A DNA stretch of 43,631 nt from Candidatus Pacearchaeota archaeon (lineage in GTDB: Archaea > Nanobdellota > Nanobdellia > Pacearchaeales > GW2011-AR1): contig JAGLYK010000004.1 of NCBI GenBank assembly GCA_023132255.1, forward strand, positions 1 through 43,631, read 5' to 3'. Made by a program: the position numbers and the translations under genes. Positions 1 to 8,061 of the stretch are shown piece by piece. The stretch's first letter is position 1, and every line of letters starts with the position of its first letter. The notes under the pieces are model-generated. The model saw nothing but the letters and a program-made list of their open reading frames with translations, was not told the origin of the DNA and made no database searches.

Positions 1-20
1 TTCAAATCCCGCTCCTGCTA
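1..20 (+). tRNA. 3' end of a tRNA (cut by window start)
   Basis: The first 20 bases read as a T-loop (TTCAAAT), the 3' half of a T-stem (CCCGC), a 7-base acceptor strand (TCCTGCT) and discriminator A. The anticodon lies outside the window, so the amino acid is unknown. No CCA is encoded. Confidence 0.6.
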
Positions 21-57
21 TTTTTTATTCTGCGTAGTAATCATTTAAAAAAATAAA

Positions 58-138
58 CGCCCAGTGAAGGAATTGAACTTACGCACCCCGAACGGTCCAG
101 ATTAGCAATCTGGTGCAATACCATTATGCGAACTGGGT
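58..138 (-). tRNA. Degenerate tRNA-Ser(GCU), intronless
   Basis: On the minus strand this folds as a class II tRNA with anticodon stem CCAGA/TCTGG, loop TTGCTAA (anticodon GCT) and a long variable arm with a TTCG loop. Three pairs expected in a working tRNA are broken: A1-C72 in the acceptor stem and two in the T-stem (GTAAG against CCTTC). The intact intron-containing tRNA-Ser(GCU) at 7242-7349 has none of these faults, so this copy is probably a decaying duplicate. Its promoter region is kept (TATA-like run about 26 bases upstream). It could still be transcribed. Whether it is charged is unknown. Confidence 0.65.
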
Positions 139-180
139 TTAAAATAAGAATAAATTTTAAGAATTTAAAGTTTTGTGTTG
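83..180 (-). repeat. 98-bp inverted repeat, left copy (tRNA-Ser 5' part plus promoter)
   Basis: The minus strand of 83-180 matches the plus strand of 7045-7142 at 97 of 98 positions by eye; the one difference is the first base of the tRNA (A here, G there). The repeat covers the tRNA promoter and the tRNA 5' portion through the variable arm, then stops sharply. The two copies face each other around a 6.9-kb surface-protein cassette. Confidence 0.85.
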
Positions 181-190
181 TGACAAAAAC

Positions 191-296
191 ATTTAAATAG
201 TCTATATTATAAATAGTATTAAAAATATTTAAATAGTTTATATTATAAATGGTATTAAAACAATTAAAAATATTTATAATATAAATAATACTAAAT
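191..296 (+). promoter_or_regulatory. Tandem AT-rich operator-like repeats upstream of the RHH gene
   Basis: Two 34-base direct repeats (191-224 and 227-260, period 36) read ATTTAAATAGT-TATATTATAAAT-GTATTAAAA. A third related stretch, close to the inverse of the core (ATTTATAATATAAATAATACT), lies at about 269-293. The repeats carry TATA-like sequence and abut the start of a ribbon-helix-helix gene at 297. Such short tandem palindromic sites are typical operators of RHH proteins. Autoregulation is inferred, not shown. Confidence 0.5.
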
Positions 297-452
297 ATGG
301 CAAAAAAGGTGTTAAGTGTTACAATAGATGAAAAGATTCTCTTAAAATGGAAAAAATTTACTGATGAAAATTTTATCAATTCCTCAAAATTAATTGAAAA
401 ATTATTAGAAAATTATTTAAAAAAAAGAGGGAAAACTAAAAATGAAAAATAA
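297..452 (+). CDS. Ribbon-helix-helix (Arc/MetJ-like) DNA-binding protein, 51 aa
   Basis: The 51-residue product begins MAKKVLSVTIDEKILLKW. This fits the RHH fold: a short beta-strand (residues about 4-10, VLSVTID), helix 1 (EKILLKWKKFTDE) and, after a short turn, helix 2 (SSKLIEKLLENYLKK). RHH proteins dimerise through the strand and read operator DNA with it. The last 11 bases overlap the next gene (ATG at 442), so the two are probably translationally coupled. The tandem AT-rich repeats just upstream are a plausible operator. The likely role is repressor of the surface-protein cassette behind it. The family call rests on sequence style only; the start is chosen as the first ATG before the strand. 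Confidence 0.65.
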   Translation: MAKKVLSVTIDEKILLKWKKFTDENFINSSKLIEKLLENYLKKRGKTKNEK

Positions 453-2208
453 TAAATTATGTTTGATAATCTATAATATCTTGATTTTAATTTTAATAAT
501 TAATTTTGTTTCAGCATCACGTTTACCAACAGTTGGAGGAGATAATACGACTTGGGGGACATTTCTTAATGATTACTTAACAAATTTAGCAGGTCCTAAT
601 GCAACAGAATTAAATCAAACAATGGTTAATGGGACTAATATCTATGGCTCTACAATTAACACAACTCACTTAGAAGACGGGACAATTACAGATACAGATA
701 TCTCAGACACGACAAATCTTACATTAGGAGAAAAAATTACATTTGCTCTTGGAGAGATAATAGATAATTTAGTAAATGGATGGATTACAATAACAGGGGG
801 GCTTGATGTTTCAGGAGCAATAAAATCTTCTGACTGGACAAATGTTTCAATAACAGAAAGTCAGATTAATGATTTGTCGCATTTTAATCAAACAACAAAT
901 GATTCATTAAACAATTATATTCTTTATGTTAATTCAACTAATCCTACAGACACAAACACATGGGATACTTCATGGGTAGCAAACTGGACTGCTTATAATT
1001 CTTCTTGGAGTGCAGGAGGGGATGGAAGCGATGCTACATGGGTTGCTAACTGGACAGCATATAATACGACTTGGGGGACTGACACAAACACAAATGCAGA
1101 GACTGAATGTTCATCAGCTCAAAGTTTGTTAGGAAACGGAACTTGCATTTTAAACTGGGATGGTTACGAGGCAAACACAGATGCTGAATCTAAATGCACA
1201 GGTGCTTTATATCTTGCAGGAAACGGAACTTGCACAGCAATAATAGCAGGAGGTTATAGTGATGCTTGGATTAATGAAACCATTTATAATAAAACAGATG
1301 TTGATGATATAAACACTTCAATGAAGAATTATGTGGATTATGTTAATTCAACTAATCCAACAGATACAAATACCAACGCTGAAACAGAATGTTCAAGTGC
1401 TGAAAGTTATTTAGGAAACGGAACTTGTGTTGATGTTATTGCTCTCTCAAGTGATACTGATACTTTTGTTGCAAATTATTCAACTTTTTTAACTCATGCA
1501 ACTACAACTTATGTTGATGCACAAAACACTTCGCAAACAAACTACATAAATGATGTAAATACATCTGTGACAAATACTTTTAATCTTTATACTTTAATTT
1601 CTACTTTAGTTGAGAGGGTTGGAAACTGGTCTTTAGATAAATCAAGTTATTATACAAGTTCAGAAGTTGATGATATAAACACTTCTATGAAAAACTATGT
1701 TGATGATACTGCTGTTGGAGATGCTAATTGGGATGCTGTATTTAATTCAACTTTACTTATTGTTGACACTGCTATAAATACTTCAATGAAAAATTATGTG
1801 GATGCACAGAACACAAGCCAAACTAATTATATTAATGTTCAGAATACATCAGTTTCAAATGCCCTTGGAAATAGATATACAAAAGCAGAATCAGATGCAC
1901 TGAATACCTCAGTAACAAATTATATAGCAGATAACAATGATTCTGTGAATAATTATATTGTGGATTATGCTGCAACCATGGATTCTTCAAATACAGGAAA
2001 TTTTGAAATAACAGGAAACTTAACCCTTGGTGAAAAAATTACTTTTACTTTAGGGGAAATAATAGATAATCTGGTTGATGGATGGATTACTATTACTGGG
2101 GGTTTGAATGTTACTGGAAATATTACCACAACAGATACTTTTTGTTTTACAGCAGATTGTTCAGCTAAAATGTATCATAATGGGACAGGGATTATCATAA
2201 CAAGTTAA
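442..2208 (+). CDS. Secreted tail-fibre-like repeat protein, 588 aa
   Basis: The product has an N-terminal signal peptide (hydrophobic residues about 8-25, ending SAS). Next comes a VGGDNTTWGTFLNDYL segment resembling the start motif of phage tail-fibre and related surface proteins. A module starting TLGEKITF and ending WITITGGL occurs twice, near residues 94-121 and 526-555. Three Cys-pair units (E/K-C...LGNGTC) sit near residues 222-235, 251-264 and 316-329. The middle is built of short NTSMKNYVD and NTSQTNYI repeats, which may form a trimeric fibre. It is extremely rich in Asn, Thr and Ser with many N-glycosylation sequons. There is no C-terminal membrane anchor. It overlaps the RHH gene by 11 bases and is followed one base later by the next gene. 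Probable role: an adhesin or fibre on the cell surface (inference). Confidence 0.7.
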   Translation: MKNNKLCLIIYNILILILIINFVSASRLPTVGGDNTTWGTFLNDYLTNLAGPNATELNQTMVNGTNIYGSTINTTHLEDGTITDTDISDTTNLTLGEKITFALGEIIDNLVNGWITITGGLDVSGAIKSSDWTNVSITESQINDLSHFNQTTNDSLNNYILYVNSTNPTDTNTWDTSWVANWTAYNSSWSAGGDGSDATWVANWTAYNTTWGTDTNTNAETECSSAQSLLGNGTCILNWDGYEANTDAESKCTGALYLAGNGTCTAIIAGGYSDAWINETIYNKTDVDDINTSMKNYVDYVNSTNPTDTNTNAETECSSAESYLGNGTCVDVIALSSDTDTFVANYSTFLTHATTTYVDAQNTSQTNYINDVNTSVTNTFNLYTLISTLVERVGNWSLDKSSYYTSSEVDDINTSMKNYVDDTAVGDANWDAVFNSTLLIVDTAINTSMKNYVDAQNTSQTNYINVQNTSVSNALGNRYTKAESDALNTSVTNYIADNNDSVNNYIVDYAATMDSSNTGNFEITGNLTLGEKITFTLGEIIDNLVDGWITITGGLNVTGNITTTDTFCFTADCSAKMYHNGTGIIITS

Positions 2209-2209
2209 A

Positions 2210-5200
2210 ATGAAATGGAGATCAATATTTACACTGATAATAATTCTTACATTAATAGTTACAATTGGAAGTAGCCCAATAAATATTAAAATAAATAAAG
2301 CAGAACATCTTGATGAAAATAGACAATTCATTGCTAATATTTACGATTATGTTAATGAAACAGATGGAATAACATACACTATTCCTGAAAGTCAATATGC
2401 AAGAGCATATTTTGAAAGAGATTTGACAAATGAAAACTTTATTGATATCTTCACAGATAACACTGCTCCTACAACAATCTTTTTCTATGAAAAAGATTCA
2501 GATGTTCTTGTTGGACAGATAGATGATGTAGAAAAAGGCAAATATTTTATTTCCCTTAATCACACAGGAACTCAATCTGTTTTTGATATGAAATCTATTG
2601 GAACAATTGTGACTTATGATTATATTCATGATGCGGGTCCATTGACAGATTATACTCATGTTGCAAATGATAGTTCAATTGGTGAAGTTGAACAAATAAC
2701 AATAAGCATTACATACAAAAATGAAGATACAGGCACAGATATAACAGATATGGAAGTTGGTTTACTAGTCGGTTGGTCAGGAGATTCAGAAACTATTACT
2801 GATACTTGTAGTGCTAAAAATAGTTTTAAAGTATTTAGTGTTGCTTGTGCTGTTGGAGGGGGGCAAAGCTGTACTGATAACGCAGCTACTATAACATTTA
2901 CAGATGTAAATAAGAAAACAGATACAGGCTCAAATGTATTTACAATAGAATCTTGTTCGGGTTCAGGAGCAAATTCCCCATATTCTATTACAAGTGTAAA
3001 AGTTTCAGGAACAGATAGTTCAACTTTTGACCATACACTAAGCAACATAGTTGTATTAGCGACAGACAACAACTACCCTCAATTCTCAGCACCTACAGAA
3101 TATCCTACAAATGACACTTCTTATTCTTCTTCAGCATTAAATTACAAAATAAATTCAACAATCACTTTTACAAATTCAACAACAGGAATTGAGTTTGACG
3201 GAACAAATTATAGTTCAACAAATGTTAGTGATGCACATAGTGTCTCCATTGCCAATCTGGCTGCAGGAATTTATGATTATTGGTGGTGGGCTTTTGGAAA
3301 TGGAACAGATAAAAAGCCTAATTCTTCTGCTACAAGAACATATAGTGTTGCAAAATCTTCAGATATTTGCGGAGTTTATTTTAACACTTCATCTCCAATT
3401 ACATTTCCAGATACATTTGCAGTTTATACAAATTGCTCAACTGATTATACTTTAAAACAAAATGGAACAACAATTAGTAATGCAACAGAAGTTGTTTCAG
3501 GAGCAAGTGCATTTAATTTTTCAGTTCAGAGAACAGACACAGCAAATTATTCAGATACTTATAATCAAGAAGAATTTCAAGTTTTAAAAAATTCAGATTT
3601 ATGTGGTGTTCAATTTAATGAAACATCCCCATTAGAATATCCTGGAACTTTCTTGGTTTGGAGTAATTGCTCATCTGCAAATTATCTTACGAAAAATGGA
3701 ACAGTGATTGAAAATAATTCAGAACAATCCTTGGCTGTTGGAGCTTATAACTTTTCAACTAATCGAACTGATACATCTAATTACTCAAATATTTATTCTG
3801 AAAGAGAATTTAGAATTGTTGATACAAATAAGCCAGTTTTTACGACAATTCCATCCAATGTATCAGCAGATTATTTAATTGCTAATGTAAATGCAGATTT
3901 TGATGCAACAGATGCAAATCTTGGAGGATTTTATTTGAATGATACATCTAACTTCACTATAGATTATTCAACAGGTGTTCTGACAAATAAAACTCCTTTG
4001 TTTGCAGATTCTTATGCTCTAAATGTTACAATTAATGATACGAGTTTGAATATTAACTGGACCATATTTACTGTTGTTGTAAATAAGATAGTATCAAGTG
4101 GAAGTTTATCAGGAACAGCGTCTATAACTTATGGAACTCAGGGTAATGTGGACGGAGCAGAGAGCAATTCAGGAGATGGAGGTGTGGCTTACAAACTTTA
4201 TAGAAATGGCACAGAGGTCTCAGACCCAGACGAATCAATCCTGACTGTAGGATTTTATTCTTATATTTACAACGCAACATCAGGAGGGAATTATACTGCA
4301 AATGCAAGTCTAGATACATTTGATTTAACTGTTAATCAAAATCCAGATATTTGCGGTGTTTACTTTAATACATCATCTCCAATAACTTATCCAGACACAT
4401 TTATTGTTTATACAAATTGTAGTTCTGCTTACACACTAAGGCAGAACGGAACAACAATCAGCAATGCAACAACTGTGAATTCCGGAGCAGGGGCATTTAA
4501 CTTTTCAGTTCAGAGAACAGACACAGCAAATTATTCAAATGCATACAGCGAGGAGGAATTTCAGGTTTCACAAGATACTTCAATTTGTGGGGTTGAATTT
4601 AATGAAACTTCTCCATTAGAATCTCCTGGAACTTTTTTGGTTTGGTCTAATTGTTCAAGTGCTAATTACTTGGTAAGAAATGGAACAGTGATTGCGAATA
4701 ATTCTGAACAGACATTGGGTGTTGGAGCTTACAACTTTTCAACTAATCGAACTGATACATCTAATTACTCAAATATTTATTCTGAAAGAGAATTTAGAAT
4801 TGTTGATACAACTAAACCAACATGGTCTGGCAATCAGACAAATACAACAGTCGCAGGAGCATTTTGTTTATTCTCTATTTTATATGATGATAATTCAGCA
4901 TTAAATCCAAATGGAGGTTATATTTTTTCTACAAATAATTCAGGTGCTTGGGAAAATGATTCATTAGTTATGTTTACTTCAACTCCTGAATGGGCAAATG
5001 TTACAAAGACCTTGCCAGCAAATGTTGGAAACATGACACATTATAGATGGTTTGCCAATGATTCAGCAGGAAATACAAATAATTCAGATGTATTTGAGGT
5101 TACTACCACTACTGCGGACACATGCACTGCACCAGAATCTGGAAACTGGGCAATTACCTGCTCTGATAATTGCGCTTGGGATAGTGACTTCACAGTCCCT

Positions 5201-5332
5201 GCCAATATCACGATGACTGGTTCTGGAACATTAACATGGAATGCTAACATGACCCTAACTTCTGCAACTTGGAATATTTTCAAGGAAGATGGTTGTGAAA
5301 TGGTAATTAATCCTGGAGGAAGCATACGATGA
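2210..5332 (+). CDS. Large secreted Ig-like repeat protein, 1040 aa
   Basis: An N-terminal signal peptide (residues about 5-22) is followed by a unique region. Then come duplicated beta-sandwich-like repeats. Type A units begin CGVYFNTSSPIT (near residues 387 and 714) and type B units begin CGV-FNETSPLE (near 466 and 790). The order is A-B, a spacer with an Ig/cadherin-like segment (about residues 540-700), then A-B again. The A-B pair therefore looks duplicated as a block. Paired Cys residues in each unit suggest disulfides. The C-terminus has a W- and C-containing segment and no membrane helix. The start lies one base after the previous stop, and its end overlaps the next start by four bases (ATGA), so all three genes form one operon. 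Role: extracellular structural or binding protein (inference). Confidence 0.7.
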   Translation: MKWRSIFTLIIILTLIVTIGSSPINIKINKAEHLDENRQFIANIYDYVNETDGITYTIPESQYARAYFERDLTNENFIDIFTDNTAPTTIFFYEKDSDVLVGQIDDVEKGKYFISLNHTGTQSVFDMKSIGTIVTYDYIHDAGPLTDYTHVANDSSIGEVEQITISITYKNEDTGTDITDMEVGLLVGWSGDSETITDTCSAKNSFKVFSVACAVGGGQSCTDNAATITFTDVNKKTDTGSNVFTIESCSGSGANSPYSITSVKVSGTDSSTFDHTLSNIVVLATDNNYPQFSAPTEYPTNDTSYSSSALNYKINSTITFTNSTTGIEFDGTNYSSTNVSDAHSVSIANLAAGIYDYWWWAFGNGTDKKPNSSATRTYSVAKSSDICGVYFNTSSPITFPDTFAVYTNCSTDYTLKQNGTTISNATEVVSGASAFNFSVQRTDTANYSDTYNQEEFQVLKNSDLCGVQFNETSPLEYPGTFLVWSNCSSANYLTKNGTVIENNSEQSLAVGAYNFSTNRTDTSNYSNIYSEREFRIVDTNKPVFTTIPSNVSADYLIANVNADFDATDANLGGFYLNDTSNFTIDYSTGVLTNKTPLFADSYALNVTINDTSLNINWTIFTVVVNKIVSSGSLSGTASITYGTQGNVDGAESNSGDGGVAYKLYRNGTEVSDPDESILTVGFYSYIYNATSGGNYTANASLDTFDLTVNQNPDICGVYFNTSSPITYPDTFIVYTNCSSAYTLRQNGTTISNATTVNSGAGAFNFSVQRTDTANYSNAYSEEEFQVSQDTSICGVEFNETSPLESPGTFLVWSNCSSANYLVRNGTVIANNSEQTLGVGAYNFSTNRTDTSNYSNIYSEREFRIVDTTKPTWSGNQTNTTVAGAFCLFSILYDDNSALNPNGGYIFSTNNSGAWENDSLVMFTSTPEWANVTKTLPANVGNMTHYRWFANDSAGNTNNSDVFEVTTTTADTCTAPESGNWAITCSDNCAWDSDFTVPANITMTGSGTLTWNANMTLTSATWNIFKEDGCEMVINPGGSIR

Positions 5333-6912
5333 TAATTAATAACCTAAAGGTCACAAGAAAAAAACTTGTTTTGATTAGTTTATTTTTATTAATTCTTCCA
5401 TCTATTTATGCGGTAAGTTATGGTTCAGGTAATTACAGCGATGGGATTTATGGTGCAATAGATATTGATAATGATGGAATTGAAGATGATGATGATAATT
5501 TATTATACAATGAAACAAATGTGGCAACTTCTGGTTTAACACAATTGAATATAACTGTTGGGGGGAGTTCAACAGGAGGAAGTCATAACGGCAATAAAAG
5601 AGTTTTGTTTTATGACCAAGATGACTTAATGGTAAACTTTACCCATAATTTTGGGCAATCTAATGTTTTAGATTTAAGCAAAGTTGAAATCCAAAAATCA
5701 TCAACTTACTTAATTGTTAATTTTTCAGGCCAGTTAAGTAATAATAAAACACTATATTTGGAGGATAATAGTTTTGTTAATTTATGTGTTAAGGATGCTG
5801 AAATTAATTCAGTAGATGAAATAAGTTCAGGTTGTAATGGAGATAATGAAACTGATTTTACAACATGTTTAGAGAATAGCAATGTTACTATTAATGGAAT
5901 AACTTGTACAGATGAAGGTTCAAGAATTCGAGTTGAAAATCTACAATATTCTGCAATTAGGGGAACAACTTCAAGTCCTACAACCCCTAGTTCCCCTGGA
6001 GGAAGTAGTTCTAAGAAGAAAAGCAATGCAACAATATTACTTACTCCTCAATGCAAACCAAATTATACATGTAGCTCTTGGAGTTTTTGCAGTGATGATT
6101 TTACACAAACAAGAGTGTGCACAGACCTTAATAATTGCGGAAACAAATCATCTAAACCAAAAGAGATAAGAGAATGCCCTAATATTTTATTTGACTCAAT
6201 AATAGAATTAAATTCAAAAAAGGTTTATCCTTGGAGAAAATTAAGTTTTAAGGTAAATCTAAAAGAAGTTAATAGTTCTGATTTAGTTGATGTTAAGATT
6301 ATTTATAGAATATCAAAAAACCAAATAACAGTTTATGAAGAATCAGAAACAAGGGCCATACAAGATGAAATTATTTATGAAAAAGAAATTAGTAAATTGG
6401 ATTTAATCCCAGGAGAATATTCTTTATCAGTAATTATTCAATATGGAAAAGCCCAGACTGCTAGTGCTGAAAAAAATTTTTCAGTTGTGGGGTTGACTAG
6501 TATTATTATATTTTCTGTGATTCTAGTTATAATCTTCTTGTTAGTATTTATATCATATAATTGGTATAGATTAAGAAAACACGAAGAAAAGATTGAGGAA
6601 AAATTAGAAGATATTGAGGAAAAATTAGAAGAAAAACAACCTATAAGAACTAGGATTAAAAATAAGATGATTGAAAAAATTAAAACAATAGGATTAGAAA
6701 GTTTGCGAAAAAAAGAAAACAATCTTACAGATTCAGATAATCTTATTAAGGAAATTATAAAGGAAAAAGAGGAATCTAATAAAAATAATTCAAATAAAGA
6801 GATTATTGAAAAAATAGAATCAAAAAGAATAGAAAGTATAGCTAAAAACAAGGGAAATAATTTAAAAAATTCAGATGAATTGATTAAAGAATTGAATAAA
6901 AAGAAATATTAA
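5329..6912 (+). CDS. Membrane-anchored TSP1-like surface protein with cytoplasmic coiled coil, 527 aa
   Basis: The order is signal peptide (about residues 14-28), a Ca-binding-looking acidic stretch (DIDNDGIEDDDD, near 45), a beta-rich domain, a Ser/Pro/Gly linker with KKK (near 222-236), and a thrombospondin-1-like Cys module (PNYTCSSWSFC ... RVC ... REC, near 241-285). After a further beta domain there is one membrane helix (about 389-411) and a charged tail with KIEEKLEDIEEKLEE coiled-coil heptads. The motif SDNLIKEI/SDELIKEL recurs in the tail. It is the only protein of the cassette with a membrane anchor, so it may hold the two secreted partners at the surface and signal inward. It overlaps the previous gene by four bases. 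Confidence 0.65.
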   Translation: MIINNLKVTRKKLVLISLFLLILPSIYAVSYGSGNYSDGIYGAIDIDNDGIEDDDDNLLYNETNVATSGLTQLNITVGGSSTGGSHNGNKRVLFYDQDDLMVNFTHNFGQSNVLDLSKVEIQKSSTYLIVNFSGQLSNNKTLYLEDNSFVNLCVKDAEINSVDEISSGCNGDNETDFTTCLENSNVTINGITCTDEGSRIRVENLQYSAIRGTTSSPTTPSSPGGSSSKKKSNATILLTPQCKPNYTCSSWSFCSDDFTQTRVCTDLNNCGNKSSKPKEIRECPNILFDSIIELNSKKVYPWRKLSFKVNLKEVNSSDLVDVKIIYRISKNQITVYEESETRAIQDEIIYEKEISKLDLIPGEYSLSVIIQYGKAQTASAEKNFSVVGLTSIIIFSVILVIIFLLVFISYNWYRLRKHEEKIEEKLEDIEEKLEEKQPIRTRIKNKMIEKIKTIGLESLRKKENNLTDSDNLIKEIIKEKEESNKNNSNKEIIEKIESKRIESIAKNKGNNLKNSDELIKELNKKKY

Positions 6913-7044
6913 ATAGAAAATTGCCTATTAACTATTACACTTCTGAGTATAGATTAGCAATATAATATAATTTTATATTAAAATTTAATTATTGTAAAAC
7001 GCCTAATGCAATGATCCCAACTCTGCTCGCAAAATTTGAATCAA

Positions 7045-7142
7045 CAACACAAAACTTTAAATTCTTAAAATTTATTCTTATTTTAAGCCCAGTTCGCATA
7101 ATGGTATTGCACCAGATTGCTAATCTGGACCGTTCGGGGTGC
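7045..7142 (+). repeat. 98-bp inverted repeat, right copy
   Basis: This is the partner of 83-180 in opposite orientation, 97 of 98 bases the same. It carries the tRNA-Ser promoter and the first 56 bases of the tRNA. The AT-rich stretch 6913-7044 before it has no gene I can support. Confidence 0.85.
7087..7142 (+). pseudogene. Truncated tRNA-Ser(GCU) 5' fragment
   Basis: The fragment has the acceptor 5' strand (GCCCAGT), D-arm, anticodon stem-loop with GCT and most of the variable arm. Then homology stops; no T-arm or acceptor 3' strand matching GCCCAGT follows. Position 1 is G, the base the functional gene has, unlike the left copy. What follows at 7143 is a palindromic repeat instead. Confidence 0.8.
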
Positions 7143-7195
7143 CCTGGTTTCCCAAGGGATGACTTCTTTGAGGCCTCGATTCCGGATGTTCTATT
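7143..7195 (+). repeat. RNA-gene-associated palindromic repeat fused to the broken tRNA
   Basis: The segment has CCCTGGTTTCCCAAGGG, then GATGACTTCTTTGAGG and CCTCGATTCCGGATG. The same order (GGGATGACT, a TTTG run, GAG-CCTCG) occurs in the repeat cluster behind tRNA-Leu (20171-20205), and ACTTCTTT...CTCCGATGG occurs behind the SRP RNA (36580-36603). It replaces the 3' part of the tRNA. Confidence 0.5.
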
Positions 7196-7241
7196 TTTGT
7201 AATACATAATTTTTTAAAATGAAATAATTTTATAATAATAT

Positions 7242-7349
7242 GCCCAGATCGCATAGTGGTTATTGCACCGGATTGCTATGAAGTAATTTAATTTGTCCGC
7301 AAATATCCGGATCCTTCGGGATGCGCAGGTTCAATTCCTGCTCTGGGCG
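7242..7349 (+). tRNA. tRNA-Ser(GCU) with 26-base intron
   Basis: Acceptor GCCCAGA/TCTGGGC with discriminator G, T-stem GCAGG/CCTGC around TTCAATT, anticodon stem CCGGA/TCCGG (7268-7272 with 7306-7310), anticodon GCT at 7275-7277. An insert at 7279-7304 lies between positions 37 and 38, the canonical archaeal intron site cut by the splicing endonuclease. A variable arm with a CTTCGG loop confirms class II. All stems pair, so this is the functional copy. A TATA-like run (7211-7220) lies about 26 bases upstream. No CCA is encoded. Confidence 0.92.
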
Positions 7350-7358
7350 TTTTTTAAA

Positions 7359-8045
7359 ATGAAAATAAAGGTTATTAGAGGTTCTACTGAAAAAGAAGTT
7401 AAATCCAAGAAATTTAATATTTATGTTGGAATTAGTTTGGGAAATAAATGGTTTACAAAAGATAATATTAGAGAATATCTTCAATGGGCATTAAAGCATA
7501 CTAAAAACAAAGTTGGATTATTAGTGGCAGATACTTTGCATGCTATAAATTATGAAGTTAGAAATGATATGAAAAAAGAGACATCTATTAAAAAATCATT
7601 AAGAGTTGGAGATAAAATTATTAAAATGTTAAATGAACTTATTAAAGAACTCCCAAAAGAAGTAAGGAAGAAAGTTGAAATTATCCGATGGGAAGAAGTT
7701 AAAAAAGATATCTTTAATAAAAAATTTATTCCAGTTCTTTATAAAGAATTTGAGCAAAATAAAGAATTTAAAACAAGTGTTATTAATCTCGTTAAAGATA
7801 ATCTTCAAAATTCAAAAGATAAATTTGATGATGAAAAAATTGAGAAATTGGCAGAATATATTCTTGAGGAACTTCCAGAATTACTACATGGATTTACATT
7901 TAAAGAAATCTATTATAATTGTTATCTTTATCCTTATGATAGTTCCTTAACTATTTTTGTGGAAAAAATACAAAATAAAGAATTGTTTTCAGAGTTACAT
8001 AAAAAATTAGACATAAAACAAAATGTTTTTGTTGCATTGAAATAA
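7359..8045 (+). CDS. tRNA-dependent cyclodipeptide synthase (CDPS), 228 aa
   Basis: CDPSs use two aminoacyl-tRNAs to make cyclic dipeptides. The product lines up with Streptomyces AlbC by memory: VGISLGNKWF matches the GISAGNSYF active-site motif with the nucleophile Ser at residue 26. LLVADT matches the VVYVDT strand. Tyr167 and Glu171 in YILEE match the AlbC Tyr178/Glu182 pair in YVLAE, and Tyr191 matches Tyr202. Length fits the family (about 220-250 aa). The specificity triad reads Asn29-Tyr191-Pro192, a mix of the NYH and XYP subfamily signatures. An in-frame ATG further upstream would put the start inside the tRNA, so I use the ATG ten bases after the tRNA end. No oxidase or P450 tailoring gene is adjacent. 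The substrates cannot be read from sequence. Confidence 0.85.
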   Translation: MKIKVIRGSTEKEVKSKKFNIYVGISLGNKWFTKDNIREYLQWALKHTKNKVGLLVADTLHAINYEVRNDMKKETSIKKSLRVGDKIIKMLNELIKELPKEVRKKVEIIRWEEVKKDIFNKKFIPVLYKEFEQNKEFKTSVINLVKDNLQNSKDKFDDEKIEKLAEYILEELPELLHGFTFKEIYYNCYLYPYDSSLTIFVEKIQNKELFSELHKKLDIKQNVFVALK

Positions 8046-8061
8046 TCTAAAAAAAAGATAG

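Noticed and set aside
2656-3072. 138-codon antisense ORF
   Set aside because: Shadow of the Thr/Ser-rich sense protein.
442-6912. Diversity-generating retroelement target
   Set aside because: No reverse transcriptase or template repeat was found; the internal repeats are ordinary protein repeats.
6996-7032. Possible third tRNA remnant (CGCCTAATGCAATGATCCC)
   Set aside because: Resemblance to the minus strand of the tRNA-Ser 3' end is too weak to support.
7293-7358. N-terminal extension of the CDPS gene
   Set aside because: It would start inside the tRNA-Ser intron and read through the T-arm; the aligned domain starts after the ATG at 7359.
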